Source: Prevotella sp.
GTDB taxonomy: Bacteria > Bacteroidota > Bacteroidia > Bacteroidales > Bacteroidaceae
Reading direction: 5' to 3'
NCBI GenBank assembly: GCA_017471245.1
Contig: JAFUVB010000026.1
Location: 1 to 50,905 of the forward strand
Length of the DNA stretch: 50,905 bases
Shown: positions 16,571 to 25,501 of the stretch, one piece after another
Layout of the letters: each line of letters begins with the position of its first letter
How positions within the stretch are numbered: the first letter of the stretch is position 1
Made by a program: the position numbers and the translations under genes
Notes under the pieces: generated by a model
Seen by the model: only the letters and a program-made list of their open reading frames with translations
Databases searched by the model: none
Told to the model about the DNA's origin: nothing

Positions 16571-17482
16571 ATGGCAGATTTAAGCGTTAAGATACATGAT
16601 ATGCAGTTGAAGAACCCCGTGATGACAGCTTCCGGAACCTTCGGCTACGGTTTGGAGTTTGCCGACCTCGTTCCCTTGGACGGCTTGGGAGGTATCATCG
16701 TCAAGGGAACCACCCTTCATCCGCGCGAAGGCAATGACTATCCGCGCATGGCGGAGACTGCTTCGGGGATGCTGAATTGCGTGGGACTTCAGAATAAGGG
16801 CGTTTATCATTTCTGCAGGAGCATCTATCCTGAAATCAAGGATATTGATACGAATTTCATTGTCAATGTGAGCGGCTCTTCACCTGACGACTATGCCGAG
16901 TGTGCATCACGCCTCAGGGCACTGGAAAAGATACCAGCCATCGAGCTGAACATCTCTTGTCCCAACGTAAAGCAGGGGGGGATGGCCTTCGGTGTCACGT
17001 GCGAAGGGGCTGCCAGCGTGGTTCGGGCGGTGAGGAAACGCTGGCCTAAGACCATGATAGTGAAGCTCTCGCCGAATGTTACCAATATTGCCGACATCGC
17101 CCGCGCCGTTGAAAGCGAGGGTGCCGACAGCGTTTCGCTGATCAACACCTTGATGGGCATGGCGATTGATGCCGAGAAACGTAAGCCTGTGCTGAGCATC
17201 GGCACCGGCGGATTAAGCGGACCGGCCGTGAAACCTGTGGCATTGCGCATGGTTTGGCAGGTTGCCAAGGCCGTGAAGATACCCGTCGTTGGCCTTGGCG
17301 GTATCATGAATGCCCTCGATGCGATAGAGTTCATGTTGGCAGGTGCCACGGCAATAGAGGTGGGCACCGCCAATTTCATTGATCCTACTGCAACCATCAA
17401 GATTCGTGATGGTATCAACAAGTGGTTGGATGACCATGGATGTAAGAGCGTTCAGGAAATAATCGGTGCATTGGATGCATAA
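16571..17482 (+). CDS. pyrD: Dihydroorotate dehydrogenase, NAD-dependent (class 1B) catalytic subunit
   Basis: 303 aa TIM-barrel flavoenzyme. K45 in IIVKGTT contacts FMN; C130 in [11 protein letters not shown] is the catalytic cysteine that marks class 1 enzymes; [10 protein letters not shown] and [14 protein letters not shown] are the FMN phosphate regions. With pyrK next to it, the NAD+-linked 1B type is clear. It oxidises dihydroorotate to orotate in pyrimidine synthesis. Convergent with aroC; a hairpin starts 6 bases after the stop. Confidence 0.95.
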   Translation: MADLSVKIHDMQLKNPVMTASGTFGYGLEFADLVPLDGLGGIIVKGTTLHPREGNDYPRMAETASGMLNCVGLQNKGVYHFCRSIYPEIKDIDTNFIVNVSGSSPDDYAECASRLRALEKIPAIELNISCPNVKQGGMAFGVTCEGAASVVRAVRKRWPKTMIVKLSPNVTNIADIARAVESEGADSVSLINTLMGMAIDAEKRKPVLSIGTGGLSGPAVKPVALRMVWQVAKAVKIPVVGLGGIMNALDAIEFMLAGATAIEVGTANFIDPTATIKIRDGINKWLDDHGCKSVQEIIGALDA

Positions 17483-17487
17483 AAAAC

Positions 17488-17511
17488 GAGAGCGGCCAAA
17501 CAGCCGCTCTC
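17488..17511. terminator. Hairpin between convergent pyrD and aroC
   Basis: GAGAGCGGC (17488-17496) and GCCGCTCTC (17503-17511) form a perfect 9-bp stem with a 6-base loop. The T-run lies on the minus-strand side (the A-run at 17481-17486), so it best terminates transcription coming from aroC, though the stem could also stop pyrD reading. Confidence 0.75.
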
Positions 17512-17653
17512 AACCAACACAAAAACTAAACTAGACTTATTCATATGAAGGAATTTCACAATCCCTGCCATATTCAATTGCAAAAATACAATTTTTATTG
17601 CAAACTTCCGATAAGTTTTCGGCGATTTTTTTTCAAAATGGCCGTATTTCACA

Positions 17654-18727
17654 CTATTTAACCAATATGGATTGTAAAAAGGCATCATATATCACCATAG
17701 CAGCCATGCTTTCCACGATGGGTACTGCCCTGGGCAGCACGCACGGATCATGCCTTCCCCGAGCCTTCAGCACGGCGGAATTCCCATCAATATCCACGGT
17801 GGGTTGTTCTTTCAGGATGGTTGCCACCGGCTTGAATGCCACCCTGAAATAGATGTCCTCGCCGTTGCTGATGCCTCCCTGTATGCCTCCGCTGTGGTTG
17901 GTGACCGTTGAAATGTGATTTCCGTCGCTCGTGAACCTGTCGTTCTGCTGGCTCCCTCGGGTGAGCATGCAGTCGAATCCGTCGCCATATTCAAAGCCTT
18001 TGGCGGCATTGATGCTCATCATGGCTGCTGCCAGCTGAGCCTGAAGCTTATCTGCCTCCGGCTCTCCGAGCCCCACCGGGCATCCTTTCACTACGCACGT
18101 GATGGCTCCTCCAATGGTATCGCCCTCGGCTTTCACCTCGGCAATCAGCTTCTCCATCAGTTCAGCCTTCTCCGAATCAGGGCATCTCACGATGTTGCAT
18201 TCCGTTTGTGCAAGGTCATATTTCCTGTAGTCCTTGTCAAGGGCAATGTTTCCCACCTGCGAAGTGTAGGCCTGAACGGTGATGCCGTGTTTTTGCAGTG
18301 CCAGTTTGGCAAAAGCGCCCGCCACGCAGCGGCTTATTGTGATGCGTGCTGACGATCTGCCGCCTCCGCGATGGTCTCTGATGCCGTATTTATAATAATA
18401 GGTGTAGTCTGCATGCGAGGGTCGAAGCAGCGTGCGCATGTTCTCATAGTCTTGCGAATGCTGGTTTTCGTTGTGCACGATGAACCCGATGGGGCAGCCC
18501 GTAGACTTCCCTTCGAACACGCCACTTAGTATTTCCACCCTGTCGGTCTCTTTCCTGTCGGTTGTAATCTTGCTTTGTCCGGGGCGGCGACGGTTCAGTT
18601 CGTGCTGAATAAAGCCGGTATCGATATCAATACCCGCCGGGAAGCCGTCGATAACACCCCCAACTGCCTGTCCGTGACTCTCTCCGAATGTGGTCAGCCT
18701 GAATATTTTGCCAAAAGTATTGCCCAC
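17654..18727 (-). CDS. aroC: Chorismate synthase
   Basis: 357 aa. Starts [24 protein letters not shown], with the family signature [22 protein letters not shown] and [11 protein letters not shown] follow; [22 protein letters not shown] and [19 protein letters not shown] are further conserved blocks. It makes chorismate from EPSP with reduced FMN. It is not part of the aromatic operon at 41.5-46.6 kb but supplies its substrate. The next gene upstream on the strand, the FKBP, starts its stop 40 bases away and may be cotranscribed. Confidence 0.96.
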   Translation of the reverse strand: MGNTFGKIFRLTTFGESHGQAVGGVIDGFPAGIDIDTGFIQHELNRRRPGQSKITTDRKETDRVEILSGVFEGKSTGCPIGFIVHNENQHSQDYENMRTLLRPSHADYTYYYKYGIRDHRGGGRSSARITISRCVAGAFAKLALQKHGITVQAYTSQVGNIALDKDYRKYDLAQTECNIVRCPDSEKAELMEKLIAEVKAEGDTIGGAITCVVKGCPVGLGEPEADKLQAQLAAAMMSINAAKGFEYGDGFDCMLTRGSQQNDRFTSDGNHISTVTNHSGGIQGGISNGEDIYFRVAFKPVATILKEQPTVDIDGNSAVLKARGRHDPCVLPRAVPIVESMAAMVIYDAFLQSILVK

Positions 18728-18766
18728 GTGATTGATCTTATAGTTTATTAAATAGGATGATGGGGC

Positions 18767-19360
18767 TTAGTGGTGGCAGTGTGCGCAGCCACATCCGCTG
18801 TCGTGCTGATGCCCGTCGTCGCATCCGCCGCCGCAGTCATCGCATCCGCATCCGCAACCTTCGCCGCTCATCTGATTGAGCATTTGCTGAATCTCTTCTT
18901 TGGTAGCCTCCCTGTTTTCAATCACTTCTCCGTTGAAGTTCAGCTCTTTTCCGGCAAGCGGATGGTTCAGGTCGATCTTCACATGCGTATCAGTGATTTC
19001 CAGCACCTTGCCAAAGAACCGGTGCCCATCCTCGTTTTGCAGGGGCAGGATGGCATCCACAAAGACGTTTTCATGGTCGAAGTGGCCGTTGATGCTAAAC
19101 ACTTCGCGCTCCAGTTCCACCACGCGCTCCTCGTCGTAGTCGCCGTATGCCTGGTCTTTAGTCAGTGTGAAGTTGAACTTTTCGCCATTCTCAAGGCTCA
19201 CAACGTTCTTTTCGAACTCATCCAGCGTGATTCCGAACCCGCTGATAAAGAAGAACGGCTTCTCTGTGGTTGCCTCTTCGATGAACTCCAGGGTATGTTC
19301 GCCAGAAGCATAAAGCTTGTATGCCACGGCCATGTACTTGTTAATCGTTTTATTCTCCAT
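18767..19360 (-). CDS. SlyD-like FKBP-type peptidyl-prolyl isomerase with metal-binding tail
   Basis: 197 aa. Residues 1-150 are the SlyD arrangement of FKBP plus inserted chaperone flap (GFGITLDEFEKNVVSLENGEKFNFTLTKDQAYGDYDEERV; DLNHPLAGKELNF). The last 34 residues are a Cys/His-rich tail with 8 cysteines and 5 histidines (GCGCGCDDC ... CGCAHCHH), as in nickel-binding SlyD tails. It folds proline-containing proteins and may buffer metal. Minus-strand -7 element TATATTTG at 19384-19391, about 24 bases before the ATG. Confidence 0.93.
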   Translation of the reverse strand: MENKTINKYMAVAYKLYASGEHTLEFIEEATTEKPFFFISGFGITLDEFEKNVVSLENGEKFNFTLTKDQAYGDYDEERVVELEREVFSINGHFDHENVFVDAILPLQNEDGHRFFGKVLEITDTHVKIDLNHPLAGKELNFNGEVIENREATKEEIQQMLNQMSGEGCGCGCDDCGGGCDDGHQHDSGCGCAHCHH

Positions 19361-19383
19361 TTCTTTTGAATTGTTTTCCGCTG

Positions 19384-19391
19384 CAAATATA
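19384..19391 (-). promoter_or_regulatory. -7 promoter element of the SlyD-like gene (TATATTTG)
   Basis: Consensus on the minus strand, placed for a leader of about 18 bases. Confidence 0.6.
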
Positions 19392-19544
19392 GCGAAAAAA
19401 TCGGAAATATCAGTAAGAGTAGGGTAGAATTATTGTTTTTTATTCATCTTTCGCCGGGTCATGGAGCGAAGGGGATGTTTAGCTTGTTATGTTAGTAGTA
19501 GTGGTTTAAGGACTTGAAGAAATGATGGAATTATGGCTATGTGC

Positions 19545-19697
19545 TTCAAAAACTGTGCTTTTACTATCAAAAACATAAGGTTTTGGTGCGCAAGAGCATA
19601 GGTTTTGAAGTTCGAAAGCGTATGTTTTGAGGGTTAAAAGCGTATGTTTTGAGGGATAAAAGCGTATGTCTTGAAGTTCGAAAGCGTATGTCTTGTT
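19545..19697. repeat. 22-bp phased array, locus 3 (7 units)
   Basis: Cores of the AAAAGCGTATGTTTTG / AGCATAGGTTTTG type have centres at 19555, 19577, 19599, 19621, 19643, 19665 and 19687, exactly 22 bp each time. It lies in the 1.1-kb gap between the divergent FKBP and LTXXQ-protein genes, 112 bp from the left arm of inverted-repeat copy 2. Confidence 0.9.
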
Positions 19698-19807
19698 GGT
19701 GGAGCATCCGATTTTGGAACATGCCGCGGCGCATCTCCCTATATATAAATCAGAGTTTATGTGTATTTTTGTGCAATTATTTGATATTCAGGTGCTTGAC
19801 TAAATCT

Positions 19808-20101
19808 CTGCGTTACCCGCTGCGTTACCTGCTGCGTTACCAACGGCGTATCCCATTGACCATTAAACATTGACCATTGAGCATTGAACATTGTGCACAT
19901 TACATAGACGGTTGACTGCGAAGCTTAAATCATATTAAGTTGAAACCATTGTCTTGTTGACAAGAAAAACAATCAATGACCAATGAATAACGGTCAACGG
20001 TCAAGGCACAGTGGTCAATGTTCAATGCTCAATGGTCAATGTTTAATGGTCAATGGGATGCGCCGTTGGTAACGCAGCAGGTAACGCAGCGGGTAACGCA
20101 G
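19808..20101. repeat. Inverted-repeat element, copy 2 (85-bp arms, one mismatch)
   Basis: Left arm 19808-19892 and right arm 20017-20101 are reverse complements over 85 bp with a single mismatch. From the outside each arm holds three GCTGCGTTACCY-type units, a short AACGGCG link, and heptamers (ATTGACC, ATTAAAC, ATTGAGC, ATTGAAC). The 124-bp centre has further degenerate heptamers and no open frame. Such arms could form a cruciform or a very strong RNA hairpin. Confidence 0.92.
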
Positions 20102-20325
20102 CGATTTGCGCAAGCTGTTGAATGTCAGTGGATTATGCGAAGTAGCACATAAACACTCTTTTTTTCATAGGGAGCGGATTCCCTGACTCTGTTCTGACTG
20201 ACTGCGGGAGCCGCGTTTCGCGCGCCTCCAAGTCATTTTTTCAGCGAAAACTGGCATCACCGAAACCTCTGATTCTTTATTTTTCAAAAAGTGCAGAATT
20301 CTTTGATTTACGTCAAAAAACATGA

Positions 20326-20341
20326 CTGTTTGCGCAAACAG
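20326..20341. promoter_or_regulatory. Perfect 16-bp palindrome, candidate operator
   Basis: CTGTTTGCGCAAACAG is a perfect palindrome 37 bases upstream of the -7 element of the next gene, just outside its expected -33 region. This is a typical place for an activator or repressor site. Confidence 0.5.
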
Positions 20342-20377
20342 TGCGTTTTTTATGATGCTGCATCCGCAAAAACCATC

Positions 20378-20385
20378 TATCTTTG
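20378..20385 (+). promoter_or_regulatory. -7 promoter element TATCTTTG with an ~87-nt leader
   Basis: Consensus -7 element; transcription from about 20391 gives a leader of about 87 nt that contains a small hairpin (GGAGAA, loop, TTTCTCC at about 20406-20422) and a purine-rich ribosome site (AGAAGAAAGGAAAAG). Confidence 0.6.
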
Positions 20386-20477
20386 CACCGTCGGAAAGGA
20401 ACAGGAGAACGCGTTTCTCCCACCTGAGACACAGGATAACAAATTTTTAGGATAACAAAAGAAGAAAGGAAAAGATT

Positions 20478-20852
20478 ATGAAAAGAATGTTTGTAGCAGT
20501 TATTGCAGTATTGAGCATGACCATGGCATTTGCCGAGGATGAGCATCTTGAGAATGTGAACAATGTGAATGCATTTAAGATGGAAGTAAACTACAACAAG
20601 TTAGGTGAGGCACTGTCGCTCACACGCGACCAGATGGAGGCCGTGAAGGATATTCATCAGGCTTTCTGTGCCGACATGATGAGCGTGGCAGCTGCCAGCA
20701 AGGACTCGCAGAAGGCGATGATGAAGAATGCCATCAGCAAGGATCTGGGCTTCATGCGCATCGTGCTCAACGAGAAACAGTATAAACTGTATCTGCGCCT
20801 GTTGAACACGACCATCAACAACCGCGGTCTGAACGTTCAATACGCCAATTAA
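20478..20852 (+). CDS. Small exported helical protein with an LTXXQ motif
   Basis: 124 aa. A signal peptide ends near AFAED; the mature part is about 105 residues, helical, with LTRDQMEAVKDIHQ, which resembles the LTXXQ motif of Spy/CpxP-type periplasmic chaperones. That link is suggestive only. The end has MRIVLNEKQYKLYLRLLNTTINN. Its control region is elaborate: a palindrome, a consensus promoter and a structured leader, suggesting regulated, possibly strong expression. It appears monocistronic and ends at the terminator at 20932. Confidence 0.72.
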   Translation: MKRMFVAVIAVLSMTMAFAEDEHLENVNNVNAFKMEVNYNKLGEALSLTRDQMEAVKDIHQAFCADMMSVAAASKDSQKAMMKNAISKDLGFMRIVLNEKQYKLYLRLLNTTINNRGLNVQYAN

Positions 20853-20931
20853 AGATTTGAGAGAATGTGTTTTTGCCATGACTGAGCGCGGATGTAGCGT
20901 TCCATGGTGATGTCTAAACAACAAAAAAGGA

Positions 20932-20977
20932 ATGATCCGTGCCATGCAAGCGTGTAGAGCCTGCCGGCACGGATCAT
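20932..20977. terminator. Terminator shared by convergent genes
   Basis: ATGATCCGTGCC (20932-20943) and GGCACGGATCAT (20966-20977) form a perfect 12-bp stem around a 22-base loop, followed by CGTTTTCGG. On the opposite strand it follows the antiterminator gene and is followed by TTCCTTTTTTG. Confidence 0.75.
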
Positions 20978-21014
20978 CGTTTTCGGTGCAGAGGGCTGAG
21001 TAACCGCCTGCTGC

Positions 21015-21599
21015 TTATTCCGTTTTTTCGCAGCACCACCGCGTCACCTTGATCATCACTGCCATGCCCGGAATCTCCTTGAGCAGGTAGTATTTGCCGC
21101 TGGCTCTCACCAAACGGCCTTCGAGACCTTTCAGCGGGCCGTGCGTAACCTTCACCCGGTCGCCCTTTTTCAGCTTTGCCTCTTTCTCGCTGAGGTATTT
21201 CTTCATCATCAAGTTGGGGTCGCACATGATCATGAACTCCTTCATTTGCCGAGCCGGAATCTTGTAGTACTCCCGCGAGCCGCGCACTTTCCTTATTATA
21301 TAATAATGTCCTTTATAGTATTCGTCTATCGTGGCGGTGAGCACTTTGTCGTCTTCAAGTTTCTTAATGAATATCAGGTTTGAGATGACAGGGCGCAGTT
21401 CGTGCTTGCGCTTGCCTTTCGAGTCGATGGCCACCACCTCATGCATCGGCACAAACGACTCTATTGCCTTCTCGGTGAGATAGGCTGACAGCTCTTTGGA
21501 TTTCAATCCGTAGAGCTGAACGCCATACCACGGCGTGTTGTCGTTGTCGTTGAGTGCCGATTCTTCGTATATCGGTTTTTCTTCTTGTTGCTCTTTCAT
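21015..21599 (-). CDS. UpxY/NusG-like transcription antiterminator
   Basis: 194 aa. After a charged N-terminus, residues about 24-115 form a NusG N-terminal-like domain (PWYGVQLYGLKSKELSAYLTEKAIESFVP); residues about 148-185 are a KOW motif (KKGDRVKVTHGPLKGLEGRLVR). Specialised NusG paralogs of this UpxY type normally sit at the head of capsule loci in Bacteroidetes. Here it is instead the last gene of an operon behind prfC (82-base gap), with no polysaccharide cluster besides rfbD. The target is therefore unknown. Confidence 0.82.
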   Translation of the reverse strand: MKEQQEEKPIYEESALNDNDNTPWYGVQLYGLKSKELSAYLTEKAIESFVPMHEVVAIDSKGKRKHELRPVISNLIFIKKLEDDKVLTATIDEYYKGHYYIIRKVRGSREYYKIPARQMKEFMIMCDPNLMMKKYLSEKEAKLKKGDRVKVTHGPLKGLEGRLVRASGKYYLLKEIPGMAVMIKVTRWCCEKTE

Positions 21600-21681
21600 G
21601 ATTCAGTGCCTGTTGTTTCGCGATTCCAGATGCTGCTTTTCCTTGCATCGTGCCTGTCGTCTCCCGATGCTTTTTGGCAGG

Positions 21682-23268
21682 TCAGAACTCGCTTGTGAAG
21701 TGGAACTTGATGTGCTCGAAGTCTTGTTGAGCCATCTGAAGCACGTAGCTGCTGTCGGCGAGGAACACGTCGCGCCCTTCTTTGTCTTTTGCCATATACT
21801 GGTATTTGCGCTTTTTGAAGGCTTCCAGTTCCTTTTCGCTGTCGGCTTCTATCCAGCAAGCCTTGTAGAGGTGCACCGGCTCCCAGCGGCATTTCGCATT
21901 ATACTCGTTTTCAAGGCGGTATTGAATCACCTCAAACTGGAGCTGCCCCACAGTACCTATGATTTTCCGGTTGTTGAACTGGTTGATGAACATCTGTGCC
22001 ACGCCTTCATCCATCAGTTGGTCTACGCCTTTGTTCAGTTGTTTGGCTTTCATCGGATCGTCGTTCTCGATATACTTGAACATTTCGGGCGAGAACGAGG
22101 GCAATCCTCTGAAGTGCAGCTGCTCGCCTTCGGTGAGCGTGTCGCCGATTTTGAAGATTCCGTTGTCGGGCAAGCCCACGATGTCGCCCGGATATGCCTC
22201 TTCGATGGTGCTTTTGCGCTGTGCCATGAATTGGGTAGGCGAGGAAAAGCGGATGGTTTTGCCCTGTCTTACCAGCAGATAGGGCTGGTTGCGCACGAAT
22301 TTTCCGCTGCACACCTTGCAGAAAGCGATGCACGAGCGGTGGTTCGGGTCGATATTGGCAGTGATTTTGAATATGAATCCGGTGAATTTCGGTTCTTCCG
22401 GGTCGATGGTTCGTTCCACTGCCATTGTCGGTCGCGGGCTTGGTGCTATCTCAACGAAGCAGTTCAGCAGTTCCTGAACGCCGAAATTGTTGAGCGCGGA
22501 GCCGAAAAACACCGGTGCAACCTCAGCTGAGCGGTAGGTGTTTACGTCGAATTCCGGGTATACACCGTCGATCAGCTCCAGGTCGTCGCGCAGTTTTGCG
22601 GCATCCTGGCTGCCCACGCGGCTGTCCAGTTCACTGCTGTCGATGTCAACTTCCACCTTTTCCGTCACCCGTTGCTTGTCGGGAGTGAACAGGTCGAGCT
22701 TGTTTTCGTAGATGTTATACACGCCTTTGAACTTTGCTCCCTGGTTAATCGGCCACGACAACGGGCGCACCTTGATTTCAAGTTCCTGCTCCAGTTCGTC
22801 GAGAAGGTCAAAAGGGTCGCGCCCTTCACGGTCCATCTTGTTGATGAAAATGATGACGGGCGTGCTGCGCATGCGGCATACGTTCATCAGTTTTCGCGTC
22901 TGTGCCTCCACGCCTTTTGCCCCGTCAACCACGATGATGGCAGAGTCTACGGCGGTCAGTGTGCGGTAAGTGTCTTCGGCAAAGTCCTGGTGACCGGGCG
23001 TATCCAGTATGTTCACCTTGTATTCTATGTCCGATCCTTCGGGCGTATAGTCGAATTCCATCACAGAAGTAGACACCGAGATGCCGCGTTGCTTCTCAAT
23101 GTCCATCCAGTCGGATGTTGCAGTCTTCTTGATTTTGTTGTTTTTCACTGCGCCCGCCACCTGAATCTGTCCGCCAAACAGGAGGAATTTCTCCGTGAGC
23201 GTGGTCTTTCCGGCATCCGGGTGTGATATGATGGCAAACGTTCTTCGTCTTTCTATTTCTTGGCTCAT
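21682..23268 (-). CDS. prfC: Peptide chain release factor 3
   Basis: 528 aa translational GTPase. G1 is [14 protein letters not shown] near 16-29, [14 protein letters not shown] near 85-98 gives G3 and [15 protein letters not shown] near 141-155 gives G4. The C-terminal half has the RF3-type [17 protein letters not shown] and the closing block [21 protein letters not shown]. It recycles RF1/RF2 from the ribosome. Cotranscribed after rfbD (6-base gap). Confidence 0.97.
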   Translation of the reverse strand: MSQEIERRRTFAIISHPDAGKTTLTEKFLLFGGQIQVAGAVKNNKIKKTATSDWMDIEKQRGISVSTSVMEFDYTPEGSDIEYKVNILDTPGHQDFAEDTYRTLTAVDSAIIVVDGAKGVEAQTRKLMNVCRMRSTPVIIFINKMDREGRDPFDLLDELEQELEIKVRPLSWPINQGAKFKGVYNIYENKLDLFTPDKQRVTEKVEVDIDSSELDSRVGSQDAAKLRDDLELIDGVYPEFDVNTYRSAEVAPVFFGSALNNFGVQELLNCFVEIAPSPRPTMAVERTIDPEEPKFTGFIFKITANIDPNHRSCIAFCKVCSGKFVRNQPYLLVRQGKTIRFSSPTQFMAQRKSTIEEAYPGDIVGLPDNGIFKIGDTLTEGEQLHFRGLPSFSPEMFKYIENDDPMKAKQLNKGVDQLMDEGVAQMFINQFNNRKIIGTVGQLQFEVIQYRLENEYNAKCRWEPVHLYKACWIEADSEKELEAFKKRKYQYMAKDKEGRDVFLADSSYVLQMAQQDFEHIKFHFTSEF

Positions 23269-23274
23269 ACTCTT

Positions 23275-24135
23275 TTAGTCCTTTTTGTTCATCGTCTTAA
23301 TGCACTCCTCCAACGATTCCTCCCAATAAGGAATCTCCATGCCGAAGGTTTCTTTTATCTTTGTCTTGTCGAGCACGGAGTAGTGGGGTCGGCATGCCGG
23401 TGTCGGGTATTCCTCGGTGTGCAGTGGTGACACGTGGCAAGTGGTGATTCCGGCAATGCGGTGGATGGCTTTGGCAAAGTCGAACCAGCTGGTTACGCCT
23501 TCATTAGAGAAGTGGAACACTCCGGGAACGATGCCTTTGTCGATGATGGTCATGATGGCTTGGGCGAGGTCGCGGGCGTAAGTGGGTGTTCCAATCTGGT
23601 CGAATACCACGCCAATCCGCTCTCTCTCCCTGCCTAATCGCATCATGGTCTTCACAAAATTGCTGCCGAAGCTGCTGTAGAGCCATGCCGTGCGGATGAT
23701 GACTGCATGCTTGCAGAACTTCTGCACGCCCATTTCGCCTGCCAGTTTGGTGCTTCCGTAAACGCTTTCCGGGCATGGCGTGTCTGTTTCTTTGTAGGGA
23801 ATGTGTTTTGTTCCGTTGAACACGTAGTCGGTGGAAATATGTATCATCCATCCGTTGCGCTTGTTCACGGCTGCTGCAAGGTATGCGGGGGCGATGGTAT
23901 TCAGCGTGGTGCACTTCTCCTTCTCATCCTCTGCCTTGTCAACTGCTGTGAAGGCGGCACAGTTCACGATGCCGTCAATCTTGTTTTCAGCCACGTATTG
24001 CTCCACGGCCAGCTGGTTTGTGATGTCCAATTCTTCCACATCGGTGTTCAGCCAGCTGTGCTGTGGGTAGTTTTTTTCAAGCAACTGCAATTCGTTTCCG
24101 AGCTGTCCGTTGCAACCGGTTATCATTATGTTCAT
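23275..24135 (-). CDS. rfbD: dTDP-4-dehydrorhamnose reductase
   Basis: 286 aa extended SDR. The nucleotide motif is TGCNGQLGNE at 6-15; Y126 and K130 in VYGSTK form the catalytic pair; STDYVFNGTKHIPYKETD is a family hallmark. It makes dTDP-L-rhamnose for surface polysaccharide. The other rhamnose genes (rfbA, rfbB, rfbC) are not in the window. Gaps to neighbours are 16 and 6 bases. Confidence 0.93.
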   Translation of the reverse strand: MNIMITGCNGQLGNELQLLEKNYPQHSWLNTDVEELDITNQLAVEQYVAENKIDGIVNCAAFTAVDKAEDEKEKCTTLNTIAPAYLAAAVNKRNGWMIHISTDYVFNGTKHIPYKETDTPCPESVYGSTKLAGEMGVQKFCKHAVIIRTAWLYSSFGSNFVKTMMRLGRERERIGVVFDQIGTPTYARDLAQAIMTIIDKGIVPGVFHFSNEGVTSWFDFAKAIHRIAGITTCHVSPLHTEEYPTPACRPHYSVLDKTKIKETFGMEIPYWEESLEECIKTMNKKD

Positions 24136-24151
24136 GCTTCCTATTTCTTTT

Positions 24152-24697
24152 TTACAGTTCCAGTTCGCCCGCCTTGTCCTTGAAATAATAGTCGTTCAGC
24201 ATGCCGATGTATGTGGTGATTTCCTTGATGGCATGCTGCGTGTCGGGACTGATGTCTTTTTTCTGCAGCTTGAGCATCATCACACCGTAGAGGGCGTTGA
24301 AACAGGTTTCTATTTCAGGCTCTTCTTCGTTGCCGGCTCTTTTCTTCCGGAGTTCAACAATGTAGGGCAGCACCTTGTAATATTCGCTCGTGTAGAACGG
24401 AAACTTGGTGCTGTCGAGCAATCGCGCGTTCAGCTCCGTCAGCTGCTGCATCACGATGCGGTTGATCTGCAGGTGTCCCTGCTCGCGGCATCCTTCCTGG
24501 TTCATCATGCGCACCAGATCGCCATACCAGTCGGTCATCTCTTCCTTCTGTTCGTCGGTGTAGTCGAAACGGTCGATATATTCTTTGCGTATCCTTGTCA
24601 GCGAGCATCCGTATGCCCTGACTATGTCTTCCACCTGCCACATATATAGCAGGTATTCCGCAATGTTCTCTTTTCTTAGTTGCTGGGCGATATACAT
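24152..24697 (-). CDS. DUF4924 family protein
   Basis: 181 aa, cytoplasmic, all-helical in appearance, starting MYIAQQLRKENIAEYLLYMWQVEDIVRAYG. It matches the Bacteroidetes DUF4924 family as I remember it; its function is unknown. Only 2 bases separate it from the LysE gene, and 16 from rfbD, so it is inside the operon. No catalytic or binding motif is visible. Confidence 0.75.
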   Translation of the reverse strand: MYIAQQLRKENIAEYLLYMWQVEDIVRAYGCSLTRIRKEYIDRFDYTDEQKEEMTDWYGDLVRMMNQEGCREQGHLQINRIVMQQLTELNARLLDSTKFPFYTSEYYKVLPYIVELRKKRAGNEEEPEIETCFNALYGVMMLKLQKKDISPDTQHAIKEITTYIGMLNDYYFKDKAGELEL

Positions 24698-24699
24698 CT

Positions 24700-25371
24700 T
24701 TAGTAATGCGGTAGTTTATATAAGTTGAAAATAGTTCCGAACAATACGATTACGGAGAAAAGAATGACCACGGAACCGATGATCTTGTTGATAAGCAGAA
24801 TGCCGTTGTTGTCGAAGATGCCTCTTATCTTGTCAACCAGCCACGTCAGCCCGTACCACCACACCAATGCCCCGAAGGGAATGCTGAGGAAACCCACGCA
24901 CATTTCGAGCGGATGGTTGGGAACCACAAACGAGAACTGGGCAAAAAGCGCCATAAACAGGAAGATGATCAGCGGATTTGAGAACGTTACGAAGAAAGCC
25001 GTCACGCCGTTATGTACCAATGTGCCTTTCTGGTTGCCGCTGATGTGCATGTTCTTCGTAGGGTTGCTGCGGTAGGAATATATACCGAAGGCAAGCAGCA
25101 GTATGCTTCCCGTGATCTGAAGCAGGAACTGGTAGCGGCTGTCGTTAATCATGTCCATCACGAAACTCATTCCCATACCAGTGATCAGGGCATAGATAAA
25201 GTCGCTCACGGCAGCTCCGATGCCCGTAACAAACCCATACCAGCGGCCTTTGTTCAGGGTTCGCTGGATGCAAAGTATGCCCACCGGCCCCATCGGGGCA
25301 CTGGCAATGATTCCAATCAGTATTCCTTTGAATACAAGATCTATGATGTCTATGTGAAAAGCAAATGGCAT
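24700..25371 (-). CDS. LysE family transporter
   Basis: 223 aa, with about six hydrophobic helices. GILIGIIASAPMGPVGILCIQRTLNKGRWYGFVTGIGAAVSD is the conserved first block of LysE/RhtB exporters, and TFSNPLIIFLFMALFAQ a second. It probably exports an amino acid or related solute; the substrate cannot be predicted. First gene of the operon. Its promoter -7 element lies only 8 bases before the ATG. Confidence 0.88.
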   Translation of the reverse strand: MPFAFHIDIIDLVFKGILIGIIASAPMGPVGILCIQRTLNKGRWYGFVTGIGAAVSDFIYALITGMGMSFVMDMINDSRYQFLLQITGSILLLAFGIYSYRSNPTKNMHISGNQKGTLVHNGVTAFFVTFSNPLIIFLFMALFAQFSFVVPNHPLEMCVGFLSIPFGALVWWYGLTWLVDKIRGIFDNNGILLINKIIGSVVILFSVIVLFGTIFNLYKLPHY

Positions 25372-25379
25372 AGCGGATG

Positions 25380-25387
25380 CAAAATTA
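25380..25387 (-). promoter_or_regulatory. -7 element TAATTTTG directly before the LysE start
   Basis: On the minus strand TAATTTTG ends 8 bases ahead of the ATG at 25371, so the mRNA would have almost no leader. Confidence 0.6.
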
Positions 25388-25449
25388 CTAATTTTTCACG
25401 AATTATGTAAATTTAGAGCTTAAAACTTTGTGATATACGATTATTTTAA

Positions 25450-25457
25450 TAACTTTG
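25450..25457 (+). promoter_or_regulatory. -7 promoter element of the glucokinase gene (TAACTTTG)
   Basis: Consensus -7 element 44 bases before the ATG. Confidence 0.65.
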
Positions 25458-25501
25458 TGCCTTGAATCATCGATTTTCTAACAACTAAAAACATATTTAT
25501 C

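Noticed and set aside
21535-22530. Long plus-strand open frame (331 codons) opposite prfC
   Set aside because: It lies entirely antisense to clearly conserved RF3 and its neighbour, has no recognisable domain and no promoter or start context.
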